From Bog-532 sp963833835 (lineage in GTDB: Bacteria > Actinomycetota > Actinomycetes > Streptosporangiales > Streptosporangiaceae): 64,000 nucleotides of DNA. The notes beneath the pieces were generated by a model. That model was not told the origin of the DNA and did not search any database. It saw nothing but the letters and a program-made list of their open reading frames with translations. Shown in pieces: positions 16,781-26,945 of the stretch. The DNA lies in the NCBI GenBank assembly GCA_963833835.1, contig CAWHZI010000015.1:404078-468077 (forward strand), given 5' to 3'. Every line of letters begins with the position of its first letter. Within the stretch, counting starts at the first letter, position 1. The translations under genes were made by a program, and so were the position numbers.

Positions 16781-18852
16781 ATGACCGAGCTCCCGGTGGT
16801 GCCAGCTCCGCAGATCCCGGTGACCGACCGCTTTCACGGCGTCGAGGTCACCGAGGATTACCGCTGGCTGGAGGACGCCGCGGCGGAGGAGACCATGGCC
16901 TGGACCAAGGCCCAGCAGCACCGCAGCCAGACCTACTTCGGCGAGATCGGCTGGCGAGAGGCGCTGCGGACCCGGGTCAGCGGGCTGCTGAAGTCCGAGC
17001 GGACGGCGTACAAGCAGCTGCGGTCCGGTGGGAGCACCTTCTTCGCGCTGAAGGTACAGACACCACGGCAGCAGCCGTTCCTGGTCGCGCTGACCGACCT
17101 GGACGATCCCGGTACCGAGCGGGTGGTGGTGGATCCAGACGTCATCGACCCGTCGGGTGAGACCGCCATCGACTTCTTCGTGCCGTCCCCGGATGGCCAG
17201 CGGGTCGCGGTCTCGCTGTCGGAGCACGGCACCGAGGACGGGTCGCTGCACATCTTCGACGTGGCCAGCGGGGAGGTCATGGGCGAGCCGATCGCGCACG
17301 TGAACCTGATGGGCGGATCGGTGGCCTGGCGCCACGACGGCTCCGGGTTCTGGTACACCCGCTGCGCCGACCCCGCGGGCTTCCGGCAGCAGGTCTGGCT
17401 GCGCGAACTCGATGACCGGCCGGACCGCGTGGACCTGGCGCGGCCCCTTCGCCGACGAGCAGATCGCGGAGAACTTCCTGTCCGCCTCGCCCGACGGCCG
17501 CTGGGTGATGGACCGGGTGCAGCGGGGCGACGGAGGCGAGTGGCAGATCTTCGTCCGGGGGCAGGGCGCCGACGGCTCGTGGTGGCCGGTGGCCGATGTC
17601 CCGGACAAGTGCGTCTACGCCGTGCTCGGCCCGGACGCCCTGTACCTGCTGTCGGTCCGGGACGCCCCGCACGGCAAGGTGCTCCGCCTGCCGCTGAGCC
17701 AAGGCACCACGGTCGCCGGGGCCGAGGAGATCGTGCCGGCCGGGAACACGGTCATCGACGACCTGGCGGTGACCGACGACACCGTCTGGGTCGTGGACAT
17801 GGACGGCGGGCCGCAGCAGGTGCGCGCCTTCGACACCCGGGGCAGGGCGCTTCCCCCGGTGCCGATCCCGCCGCTGAGCTCGGTGTCGTCGTACCGCGAT
17901 GGCCTTTCGCGGCTGGGCCCGGATCTGATCGCCTGGTCGCGCGAGTCCTTCACCGAGCCCGCGGCCTGGTGGGTGGCGGCCCGCGGCCAGGCGCCCCGGC
18001 CCACCGCGCTGAGGACGACCACGCCCGTCGACCTGTCCGGGTACGAGGTGACACGCGAGTTCGCGACGTCCAAGGACGGCACCCGTATCCCGCTCAACGT
18101 GATCGCCGCCCCCGGCACGCCCCGGGACGGGACCGCGCCGGCGCTGCTGACCGCGTACGGCGGTTACGGCCTCTCGCAGGTGCCGCGCTTCGATCCCGAG
18201 CGGCTGCTGTGGCTGGAGCAGGGCGGGGTCTGGGTGGTGGCCAACATCCGCGGCGGCGGCGAGTACGGCGAGGAATGGCATCACGCCGGCGGGCTGGCCA
18301 CCAAGCAGAACTGCTTCGACGACTTCATCGCCTGCGCCGACCACCTCGCTGCGCAGCGGGATCACCCGCCGCGACCGGCTGGCCATCGTGGGCGGTTCCA
18401 ACGGAGGCCTGCTGATGGGGGCCGTGCTCACGCAGCGCCCGGACATCGCCCGCGCGGTGGTGGCCGCGGTCCCGGTGCTGGACTCGTTGCGGTCCGAGAC
18501 CACCACCAACGGGCGGTTCAACACGACCGAGTTCGGCACCGTGGAGGATCCGGACCTGTTCGCGGTGCTGCTGGCCTACTCGCCCTACCACCACGTCGTG
18601 GACGGGACGGCCTACCCGGCCGTGCTGCTGACCGCGGGCGAGAACGACACCCGGGTCGACGCCTGGCACGCCAAGAAGATGACGGCCCGGCTGCAGGCGG
18701 CGACCTCCTCCGACCGGCCGGTGCTGCTGAGACTGGCGTCCGGGGGCCACCTGGCCGGGTCGCTCGACCAGGCCATCGACGAGACCACCGACTGGTACGC
18801 CTTCTTGTTCGACCAGCTCGGTCTCGGCTACTACCCCGTCAGCCCTGGGTGA
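16781..18852 (+). CDS. Prolyl oligopeptidase family serine peptidase (two frameshifts)
   Basis: About 690 residues across three frames. The N-terminus has D-R-F-H-G-V-E-V-T-E-D-Y-R-W-L-E-D, a hallmark of S9A prolyl oligopeptidases, followed by a seven-bladed propeller. The catalytic part has the nucleophile in G-G-S-N-G-G (serine codon 18397-18399), the Asp in G-E-N-D-T-R-V-D and the His in G-G-H-L-A-G. Breaks are near 17425-17445 and 18350-18365; each is cured by dropping one base. It cleaves short peptides after proline in the cytosol; no signal peptide is seen. Confidence 0.85.
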
Positions 18853-18883
18853 TCGGCCCGGCGTGGAGGAGTCTTCCCTTTGC

Positions 18884-19000
18884 TTAATGCTTCGCGGCCT
18901 TTTTGGCCTTCTTGCCCTTGTGCTTGACCTTCCCAGCATCTTTCTTGCCCTTATGCTTGACCGCTTTAGCGTCACGCTTAGCCTTCTTGACCACGCCCAT
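18884..19000 (-). CDS. 38-residue lysine-rich mini-protein
   Basis: Too short for standard gene calls but well supported. AGGAG lies seven bases before the ATG at 19000, and the frame runs to TAA at 18884-18886. The product has 17 Lys, 7 Ala and 3 His, one Arg and only two acidic residues. It contains two copies of V-K-H-K-G-K-K and a K-K-A-K-K-A-A-K-H tail. This resembles the C-terminal tails of histone H1-like and HupB-type nucleoid proteins, or a ribosome/RNA-binding peptide. Its codons are AAG/AAA/GCT rich, unlike the neighbours. It could bind DNA or RNA; there is no family I can name. Confidence 0.68.
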   Translation of the reverse strand: MGVVKKAKRDAKAVKHKGKKDAGKVKHKGKKAKKAAKH

Positions 19001-19338
19001 AACCAGCTCCTCTCTAGCTCTAGGGCACGCGATGTCCCCAGGGCACCCGACGCCGCATAGACAGGCCGTGTTCTCCCAAGCGTCCTAGCGGGGCCGATCC
19101 GATCTTTTCCATCTTCCACGCCGGACCCATCTCAAACTAATCGGGTCCTGCCTTCCGCGCTGGCAGCGAAGTCGCGTTCTGCTTCCGACTGGCCGCTCCA
19201 AGAACGGCTACGCTCGTGCGCTTGTCCCAGGTCAGCGACTCTACGGAGCCGTTGAACCAGTGGCCACGCTAGCGGAGTCCTGGCCGGGCCGCGCAGCCGG
19301 TCCCGGCCGCGCGGCCCGGCCGCGGTGTGGTGGAGGGT
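19001..19338. other. Non-coding gap between two minus-strand small genes
   Basis: About 340 bases with lower GC in the first 250 (for example the stretch around 19100-19250). It must contain the promoter of the lysine-rich mini-protein gene. I see no RNA gene fold and no convincing open frame. Confidence 0.4.
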
Positions 19339-19623
19339 TCAAACGGTGGCGGCATGGATTTTGCGTGCGGTCCGGGCGCGGTCCAGCAGCACAGCCACGG
19401 CGGCAGCAACCAGCGCGGCGGCGAGCGCGATCAGGGTGATCTGCCAGCCGGGCATGCCGCCCTCGTTGATGACACGTACGGGCGAAGGTGGCGGAGCGAT
19501 AGTGCCGGAATCACCGCCCGGTGGCACCCGCATGGCAAAAGCGGCGGGGCTGGCCGTCAAGGCCAGCACCGCAGTGGCCAGCGTGGCCACAGCGGCAAAG
19601 AAGATACGACGAACGTGGTTCAT
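19339..19623 (-). CDS. Small exported membrane protein of unknown function
   Basis: A 94-residue protein from the ATG at 19623, which follows GGGAGG. It starts with a classic Sec signal (M-N-H-V-R-R-I, hydrophobic core, A-F-A cleavage site near residue 30). A short outside segment rich in Gly/Pro follows, then one membrane helix (about residues 60-80) and a basic tail R-A-R-T-A-R-K. The orientation would place the tail in the cytosol. Comparable small type I proteins are common in actinomycetes, but no function is known. Confidence 0.65.
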   Translation of the reverse strand: MNHVRRIFFAAVATLATAVLALTASPAAFAMRVPPGGDSGTIAPPPSPVRVINEGGMPGWQITLIALAAALVAAAVAVLLDRARTARKIHAATV

Positions 19624-19846
19624 GGCGCCTCCCTGGGGGCGTGGTGGGTCAGGAGAAGAGCTGGCGCAGCTGGCTGTCGGGCCAGTACGTGCGCTCACCT
19701 AGCAGGACAGCGCTGAGGGAGTGGAATTGCCTTGGATTCCGCTTGGACGGTGGCTGGGAACAGCGGTGGCGCCTTCACCGAGCTGGTGGTGGAATGGTCT
19801 GAAACCGCTGGCCTTAGCGGCCGGAGGGAACTGGGCGGGTGGGGGG

Positions 19847-21800
19847 ATGGCTGACGGATTAGCTGGCGAGACCGGATCCGCGACGTTCGGCATCCTCGGA
19901 CCGCTGGAGGTCTCCAGGTCCGGGCGTATGGTGCCGCTGGGCGGCCCGCGGCAGCGGGCCGTGCTCGCGCTGCTGCTTCTCGAGGCAAACCAGGTCGTAT
20001 CGATGGACCGGCTGGCCGAGGACATCTGGGGCGGGGACCCACCCGCGGGGTGGGCAACCACCGTGCAGACCTACGTGTTTCACCTGCGCCGGGCGCTGGA
20101 ACCGGACCGGGCGCGGGGTGCCGACGGCGGTGTCCTGGTCACCAGGGGCCACGGTTACCTGCTGTCGGTGAACCGTGAGCAGCTGGACGCGGCGAGGTTC
20201 CAGGACGGGTTCACGGCCGGGCGGGCCGCGCTGGATGCGGGCCGGTACGCCGAAGCGGCTGAGATGCTGCGGCAGGCGCTGGCGCTGTGGCGCAGCGGCG
20301 TGCTGGCCGACCTGGCCGACTACGCGTTCATCCGGCCCGAGGCAGCCCGCCTGGACGAGCTCCGCCTGGCGGCGCTGGAGGCCCGGATCGACGCGGACCT
20401 GGCGCTGGGCCGGCACGACGCGCTCACCGGCGAGCTGGAGCACCTGGCCGCAAGCCATCCGCTGCGGGAGCGGCTGCACGGCCAGCTCATGCTGGCGCTG
20501 TATCGCTGCGGCCGGCAGGCCGAGGCGCTTGCCGCCTACCGGCGCGCCCGCGACCTGCTCGCCGCTGAGCTCGGCATCGACCCCGGGGAAGCACTGCAGC
20601 GCCTGCACCAGGCGGTCCTGGCCCACGACCCGGCGCTGGACTGGAACCAGCACCGCGAGACAGCGGCCGACGATCACCTCGCCCACGCGCACTCCCCAGC
20701 CCCGGGCCGGGGAGCGGAAGTCCGTGACTCCCGGCCGGCTGCGGCCAGCCGCGTGCTGGGCTGGGGATCGGGGCCAGCTCGCCGCGTGCTGGTGGCTGGC
20801 TTGGCGCTCGCCGTCACCGCGGCCGCCATCGTCACGGTGACCCGGCCATGGGCCGGCGTACCGCCGGGCCTGCCCGGCAATACGGTGGGGCTGATCGACG
20901 CCGGTGGGGGGCGGGTCGGGGCCGCGGTGAGTGTGGGCAGCCCGGCTGGCCTGGCCTACGGCGACGGCTCAATTTGGGCCGTGGACGGCACCGAGGGCGC
21001 GGTGTCCCGGATCAATCCGGAGACCCATGCCGTGATCGAGCAGATCCCGGTCGGCTCCGCGCCGACCGCGGTGACCGTCACCGGTGACAACGTGTGGGTC
21101 ACCAACAGCGGTGACGGAACCGTGTCCCGGATCAACGCCGCCGCCGACCGCGTCGTCGGGACGACTTCGGTGGGCAACGTGCCCGTCGCCATCGCCAGCG
21201 GGCCAAGCGGCGTGTGGGTGGCCAACGAAGGCGACGACACCGTGAACCGGATAAATCCCGCGACCGGTAAGGTAACGGGAAAATCCCAGGTCGGCGGGCA
21301 TCCAGACGGGATCGCGGTCGGGCCGGATGCCGTCTGGGTCGCCAATGGTGAGGACGGCACCGTGACCCGGATCGACCCGGCCACGGGCCAGCCGGGCGGC
21401 CCGGTGTCCGTCGGTTCCGGGCCTGCCGGGATCGCCATCACCCCGGCAGCCGTGTGGGTCGCCAACTCGCTGGATCTCACCGTCTCGAAGATCGACCCGG
21501 CCACAGATTCAGTGACCCGCACCGTCGGTGTCGGTGACGGACCGAGCGGCATCGTCGCCGCCAGGGGCGCACTATGGGTCAGCGATGAGTTCAATGCGAC
21601 GCTCGACCGCATCGACCCGCGATCCGGCCAGGTCACCAGGTCCGTCTTCGTCGGCAGCTCGCCGCAGGGCCTGGCCGCCACGCCGTCCGGCGTGTGGGTC
21701 GCAGCGCGGCCATTCGCGGCGGCCAGCCACCGCGGCGGCACCCTGACCGTAGCGAATGATCGGCTGCCTGAGCGCGAACCGATGAACGGATTCGACGATG
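19847..21800 (+). CDS. SARP/BTAD transcriptional regulator fused through a membrane helix to a YVTN beta-propeller
   Basis: Starts best at the ATG at 19847 after a G-rich ribosome site. Residues 8-95 form the SARP winged-helix domain (F-G-I-L-G-P-L-E-V, then G-G-P-R-Q-R-A-V-L-A). Residues 100-260 form the bacterial transcriptional activator (BTAD) TPR-like domain. A membrane helix follows at about residues 305-325. Then come about seven propeller repeats of some 42 residues, each with a V/S-x-W-V-A-N core and a R-I-N/D-P-A-T-G turn (20920-21710). The design puts a DNA-binding head in the cytosol and a sensor propeller outside. The coding continues into a solute-binding domain that is broken from about 21795. 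Confidence 0.75.
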
Positions 21801-23301
21801 TATCAGAGTCCGGCGCTCAGTACCGTCTACGACGGCCTGGTCGCTCTGCGCCGATCCGGCGGCGCGGCCAGTCTCACGCTGGTACCCGACCTGGCCAGAA
21901 CGCTGCCGCGCCCGGCAGGCGGTGGCACGGTGTACACGTTCACGCTCCGCCGCGGAATCCGCTACTCGAACGGCGTGCTCGTCCGGGCATCCGACTTCCG
22001 CCGCGGCATCATGCGCCAGCTCAGCTTCGGCGAATATCCCCCTTACTACGAAGGAATCCTCGGCGGTCAAGCGTGCCACCAGGTCCCGCGGCGGTGCGAC
22101 CTGTCGGCCGGGATAATCACCAACGACACGGCCGGCACGGTCACCTTTCACCTGGACCACGCCGACCCCGATTTCCTGTACAAACTCGCGCTGATACTGG
22201 CCGTGCCAGGCTCCGCCCGGCGCCCCGGACCATGCCATGGACCGGGCGCCGTTCCTGCCCGGAACCGGCCCGTACATGATCTCCCAATACCGGCCGAACG
22301 TATCCTTCACCCTGGCGCGGAACCCATACTTCCGCCAGTGGTCGTTCGCTGCGCAGCCAGCCGGTTACCCGTCGGTCATCCGCTACGACCAAGTGGCCAG
22401 CCAGAGCAAGGAAGAATCGGCGGTTATCGCCGGCCGGGCCGATTTGACCCCGGTCGGCGACAACGGCCAGTCTCTCGCGACCCGGTACCCGGCCCGCGTG
22501 CACGCGGGCCTCAAGTCCTGGACGACGTATATGTTTCTCAATACCCGCCAGCCGCCGTTTACCAGCCTCAAGGCCCGCCAGGCGGTCAACTACGCCATCG
22601 ATCGCGGCCGGATCCTCCAGCTCCTCCACCGCGCCCCGGGCCAGGCCGCGGTGACCTGCCAGCTACTCCCAGCCGACTTTCCCGGTCACCAGCCTTACTG
22701 CCCCTACACCACTGGGCACCGAAGACGGCAGCTGGCATGGCCCGGACATGGCCAAAGCCCGGCAGCTGGTCCAGGAGTCTCACACCGCGAACGTGCCGGT
22801 AACCGTGTGGACCTTCGCGGTACTACGGAGAAGTTTGAAACGTTGTGACCTCCTACCTCGTCCAGCTGCTCAAAGACCTCGGATACCAGGCCCACCAGCG
22901 CACAGTGTCCGCGAGGCGTTCTTTAAGGCGGTCGCCAACGCCCACCGCAAGATCCAGGCCGGAGTGGCGCGATGGGGCGCCGACTTCCCCACCGCATCAG
23001 GAATCTTCGTCCCCGCCCTGAGCTGCCGCTCGTTTGACCAAGATCCCACCAACACGACCAACTATGCCGGGTTCTGTGACCCTCACGCCGACCAGCTAGC
23101 CAGCCAGGCGCAGGCGGCACAGCTCACGGACCCCGCCACCGCGCGGACACTGTGGGCCCAGGTGGATCGCAACGTCACCGACCAAGCGCCATGGGTTCCG
23201 ATCATCAGCTTCGCTGCCGCATATTCGTCTCCGCCCGGATCGGGAACTACCAGCAGTCCCCCAGTGTCGGACCGCTGCTCGACGAGATGTGGGTCCGGTA
23301 G
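21796..23301 (+). pseudogene. Solute-binding (SBP_bac_5-type) domain of the SARP fusion, broken by many frameshifts
   Basis: Peptide/nickel-type binding-protein pieces appear in successive frames: Y-Q-S-P-A-L-S-T-V-Y-D-G-L and G-I-R-Y-S-N-G (21798 on), G-T-G-P-Y-M-I and R-N-P-Y-F (22237 on), L-K-A-R-Q-A-V-N-Y-A-I-D-R (22570 on), G-Y-Q-A-H (22880), W-G-A-D-F-P (22970), and P-W-V-P-I-I with a last piece ending at TAG 23299-23301. Breaks lie near 21795, 22210, 22710, 22820, 22910 and 23222, and an in-frame TGA sits near 22838. Together with the propeller and SARP parts this makes one long signalling protein. So many breaks in 1.5 kb exceeds the rest of the window, so real decay is possible. Confidence 0.65.
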
Positions 23302-23502
23302 AGGCGGGCGGCCGATCACCCGTGCCGCCGTGACCCGCGGTCCGTGTGACCGAGCGGCGATGTCCAGACGTGGGGCGATGGAAGCCCCGGCCGTGGTGGT
23401 GCGGCTCGAGACCGGGCTGGGACGCCGGGCCTCGCGGGAGTTTGTTAATTAAGGGCGGTTTTCGGACCCCGGGCTACGCTGGGCGGACGGGGAGGTGGTG
23501 AC

Positions 23503-24105
23503 GTGGCTTCGGAGCGCAGGCTCGGCTCGCCGGAGGCGAAGAACCGTCAGGTGCTGCTGGACGCGGCCGAGCAGCTCATGCTGGCCGAGGGCTACGCCAC
23601 GGTCACCGCCCGCCGCGTGGCCGCCCAGGCCGGGCTGAAGTACCAGCTGGTGCACTACTACTTCCGGACCATGGACGACCTGTTCCTGGCCTTGTTCCGG
23701 CAACGAGCCGAGGAAGGGCGCGAACGGCAGGCCCTGGCGCTGGCCTCCAGCCAGCCGCTGTGGGCGCTGTGGGAGTTCAGCACCGACCCGGCCGGCACCA
23801 GGATCACGATGGAGTTCATCGGCCTGGCCAACCGGAACGAGGCGTTCAAGGCCGAGATCGCCCGGTACGCCGAACTGCTGCGGGCCGAACAGCTGGAAGC
23901 ACTGCCCGCCATCCTGCAGCGGTACGGGGCGGCGGCGCAGGCCTACCCGCCCGAGGTGCTGGCCGTCCTGCTGACCAGCGTGTCCCGGGTGCTGGTGATG
24001 GAGCAGATGCTGGGAGTGTCGCTCGGCCACGCGCAGACGCGGGAGCTGGTGGAGCGGTACCTGCGGGAACTGGAAGGCGATCGCGGGCGACAGGGGACTG
24101 AGTAG
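23503..24105 (+). CDS. TetR family transcriptional regulator
   Basis: The GTG at 23503 follows GGGGAGGTGG. The 200-residue protein has a TetR DNA-binding head: L-L-D-A-A-E-Q-L-M-L-A-E-G-Y, then T-A-R-R-V-A-A-Q-A-G-L-K-Y-Q-L-V-H-Y-Y-F. The effector-binding helices have no recognisable ligand signature. It starts 200 bases after the broken binding-protein domain and 28 bases before the TPM-like gene, which it might control. It is intact. Confidence 0.87.
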   Translation: MASERRLGSPEAKNRQVLLDAAEQLMLAEGYATVTARRVAAQAGLKYQLVHYYFRTMDDLFLALFRQRAEEGRERQALALASSQPLWALWEFSTDPAGTRITMEFIGLANRNEAFKAEIARYAELLRAEQLEALPAILQRYGAAAQAYPPEVLAVLLTSVSRVLVMEQMLGVSLGHAQTRELVERYLRELEGDRGRQGTE

Positions 24106-24133
24106 CCTGACGGTCCTACGGGGAAGAGGAACC

Positions 24134-25562
24134 GTGCGAAGAATCCTTACGGTCCTGGCGACAGGGCTGCGGCCATGTGCTGACCGTGGCCGGGCTGTCG
24201 GTGACGGCCGCGGGCGCCGCGACTGTTTCGGGTGGCGCGGATACGCTGGACAGCTGCCTGGCCAGCCATTCCGTCTGCGTGGCCAGCGACGCCCGCAGCG
24301 CGCTGTCGGTGAGCCAGCAGGATCAGCTCGAGCAGCAGATCGGCAGCGAGCCCATCTACATCGTGGTCGCGGCCTCCGGCAGCAACGGTTACGACGCCGC
24401 CATGGACCAGCTCATCAACGACCTGAGCAGCCACCAGCAGTTCGTGGTCGGCTTCTACGACGTCCGGACGGACCACTTCGGCGCCTACAACCGCGGGGTG
24501 CTGGCCGACAACGAGGCGGCGCAGCTGGCCACGACCGCGGTCCAGGATCACCAGAATGACCCGGCCGCGGCGCTGACCGAGTTCGTGAGCAGCGTCAAGT
24601 CCAAGGCGGGCTCGGCGTCCAGCACCGGGTCCGGGTCCTCGTCTTCCGGCGCCTGGATCGCGATCGTGATCGTGATCGGCGTGCTGCTGATCGCGGGCCT
24701 GCTGGTGGGGTTGCTGATCATCCGGCCCCGGCGGGCCCGCCGGGCCCGCGACCTCAAGGACGCCAAGGCCGCGGCCCAGGACGACCTGCTCGCGCTCAAC
24801 CAGCAGATCACCGACCGGGACAGCGACGTCGCCATCCAGCAGCACCCCGACGCGGCGGCCGAGCAGGCGGCGGCGCTGGCCGCCTACGAGCGGGGCACCG
24901 CCGCCCTGGACGCGGCGCGCAAGCCCCAGGACATGCTGCTGGTCAGCCGGAACATCGCCGAGGCCCAGTACCGGCTGGCCGCGGCCGAGGCGCTGGCCCA
25001 CGGTCAGCCCCGGCCGGACCGGCGGCCGTCGTGCTTCTTCGACCCGCGGCACGGCATGTCGGTGGCCGACGTGGCCTGGACCCCACCGGACGGCGGCCCC
25101 ACCCGCGAGGTGCCGGTGTGCGCCAACGACCTGCACAAGATCGAGCGGGGCGTCGAGCCGGAGATGCGCACCGTGCGGCAGACCGGGTCGCAGACGCCGG
25201 TGTACTACGCCAACGCCGGGTTCGCCCCGGCGTACTGGGGCGGCTACGGGTACGGCCCGGACCTGTTCACCGGTTTCCTGCTCGGCTCGGCGCTGTCCGG
25301 CGGCTGGGGCGGCGGTTACGGCTGGGGTGGCGCCGGGCTGGGGCGGCCCCGGCTGGGACGGCGGCCCGGGCTACGGGGACGGAGACGGCGGCGGCGAAAC
25401 TTCGGGGGTGGCGACTTCGGCGGGGGCGACAACTTCGGCGGCGGGGGCGGGGACTTCGGCGGCGGCGACAACTTCAGTGGTGGTGATTTCGGCGGCGGGG
25501 ACTTCGGCGGGGGCGACTTCGGGGGCGGGGACTTCGGCGGCGGCGACAACTTCGGCAACTGA
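24134..25562 (+). CDS. TPM-like domain membrane protein with a Gly-Asp-Phe repeat tail (frameshifted)
   Basis: GAGGAA precedes the GTG at 24134. The signal peptide (V-R-R-I-L-T-V-L, then V-A-G-L-S-V-T-A-A-G-A) spans a frame change near 24160. The exported part (residues about 25-150) resembles the TPM domain, with I-Y-I-V-V-A-A and a V-G-F-Y-D strand. A membrane helix follows at about 24655-24720, then a cytosolic coiled-coil-like region. The end is a repeat of G-G-G-D-F/N-F about ten times, as in YgcG-type proteins. A pair of compensating shifts around 25335-25400 probably turned a Gly/Trp run into Arg-rich text. The stop abuts the stop of the next, convergent gene with no gap. Confidence 0.68.
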
Positions 25563-26135
25563 TCAGGGCGCCGGGCGCGCGTGCTCGATCCAGTCCAGCG
25601 GCGGCTGGGCCAGCGCTTCGGCGGCGAGCTGGCGGGCCGCGTCGGTGCGCAGCCGGCTCAGGGCCGAGTCGATCCAGGGCCGGACATCGCGGTGGCCCTG
25701 GTCTTCGTACTCGCGCGCCTGGAGCAGCATCTCCAGCTTGTCGGCGTCGCGGGCGCAGCGGGCCTCGGGAGTCTGGCCGGCCTCATACTCGCGGACGGCG
25801 TCCCGGATCAGGCCGGCCAGCGCCGGCGGTAGCGGGCGCACCTGATCGTCGGTGACCTGTTCGTGCGGAGGTGCGGCCACGTACCGTTGCGCCAGGTGCG
25901 GCAGGTCGGTGGTGCGGGTCTCCTGCGAGTCGTGCCACAGGGCCAGGAAGGCGGCCCGCTGCGGGTCGGCCCCCTCCAGGCTGGCGATGACCGAGGCGGC
26001 GACGCTGGCCCGGAACGAGTGATCGGCGACCGACTCCGGGGTCCGCACCCCCAGCTGCAGCCACCCCGTGCGCGGATAGCGCTTGAGCAGCCCGATCTCG
26101 TACAGGAACCCGGTGATTGCTTTCACCCGGGCCAT
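25563..26135 (-). CDS. HD domain phosphohydrolase, 5'-deoxynucleotidase-like
   Basis: The 190-residue protein has the metal-binding HD pattern V-A-D-H-S-F-R, then L-W-H-D-S-Q-E and a later D-A-D-K-L-E-M-L-L-Q. This order matches the HD_3/YfbR-like family that dephosphorylates deoxynucleoside 5'-monophosphates. The first lines (L-Y-E-I-G-L-L-K-R-Y-P-R-T-G-W) are also typical. The ATG at 26135 is the sole good start. It is followed 30 bases upstream by the end of the isochorismatase-like gene, so the two are likely cotranscribed. Confidence 0.85.
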   Translation of the reverse strand: MARVKAITGFLYEIGLLKRYPRTGWLQLGVRTPESVADHSFRASVAASVIASLEGADPQRAAFLALWHDSQETRTTDLPHLAQRYVAAPPHEQVTDDQVRPLPPALAGLIRDAVREYEAGQTPEARCARDADKLEMLLQAREYEDQGHRDVRPWIDSALSRLRTDAARQLAAEALAQPPLDWIEHARPAP

Positions 26136-26165
26136 TGTGCCCGCTGGCCGGTCGGTGCTAGCTAA

Positions 26166-26725
26166 TCAGGCGGCGCTGAAGTCGACCTGGCCCGTCTCGA
26201 CCACGCCCGCGGTACGACCCGGCGCGGTCTGGAAGGCCCAGTACAGGTTGGTGTGGGCGATGACCTGATCCACCGGCGGCGCACCCCAGGCGGTCTTGTC
26301 GCCCGCGGTGTGCGCGTCGCCGACCAGCGTGGTGTCGTAGCCGCGGGTGAACGCCCCGTGCAGCGTGCTGCGGATGCAGGCGTCGGTCTCGGCCCCGGTC
26401 ACCACCAGGCGGCCGACCCCGAGCCCGGCCAGCACGGTCTCCAGCTCGGTGTCCTCGAACGAGTCGCCGTAGCGCTTCCCGATCAGCGGCTCGGCGTCGT
26501 CCCGGGTCAGCTCGGGCACGATCCGCCAGTCGTCGCTGCCCGGGATGAGCTCGTCGTCGGCGGAATGCTGCACCCAGACGACGGGGACTCCCTCCCGGCG
26601 GGCCCGCTCGACCAGGCCGTTGATGTTGGCGACCACGGAGTCACGGGCGTAAGCCCCCCGACGACGCCATTCTGCACGTCAACGACCAGGAGTGCGGTGT
26701 TGGGCCGTTCCTTCAGCGTGGTCAT
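26166..26725 (-). CDS. Isochorismatase-like cysteine hydrolase (one frameshift)
   Basis: From the ATG at 26725 the text M-T-T-L-K-E-R-P-N-T-A-L-L-V-V-D-V-Q-N-G gives the catalytic Asp. The frame then breaks in a run of six G (26655-26660). The rest, from V-V-A-N-I-N-G-L, continues one base off, with the catalytic Lys in G-K-R-Y-G-D-S-F and the nucleophile in T-G-A-E-T-D-A-C-I. These are the three catalytic residues of the family. It hydrolyses amides or enol ethers; the substrate is not clear. A homopolymer indel is the likely cause of the break. Confidence 0.83.
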
Positions 26726-26855
26726 ATCAGCCACGGTAGCCGCCACCACCGACAGAACGCCCGGGGGTTTTTCGGCGGCGGAGTCAGGGTCGGCGGGCTT
26801 TCTCAATGTGATCCAGTGTGAGCGGCGCCTCTTGACTCCGGCCGGGCCGATGCGA

Positions 26856-26894
26856 TTAGGTGTGGCTTGCCTTATTTAGGTAAGGCATACCTAA
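26856..26894 (+). promoter_or_regulatory. Tandem DtxR/IdeR-like iron boxes and promoter of efeUOB
   Basis: TTAGGTAAGGCATACCTAA (26876-26894) is an 8-of-9 symmetric 19-bp iron box matching the DtxR/IdeR consensus. A second, weaker copy TTAGGTGTGGCTTGCCTTA lies at 26856-26874, offset by 20 bp, that is about two helical turns. TTGACT at 26832-26837 could be the -35 with the first box overlapping the -10. Repression by iron-loaded regulator is the expected behaviour. Confidence 0.8.
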
Positions 26895-26945
26895 TCTTTA
26901 GCGGGCACGATCGCGGTGCGGTGGGCCCAGAGAGGGACGCTGCCG

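Noticed and set aside
18863..19088. Leu/Phe-rich plus-strand frames at the end of the prolyl oligopeptidase region
   Set aside because: They are the complement of the lysine-rich mini-protein gene, which has the ribosome site.
19300..19345. tRNA-like GGTTCAAA near a G-rich stem
   Set aside because: No acceptor or anticodon arm can be drawn around it.
25380..25560. CRISPR-like short repeats
   Set aside because: The repeat encodes Gly-Gly-Asp-Phe in frame; units are too short and irregular with no spacers.
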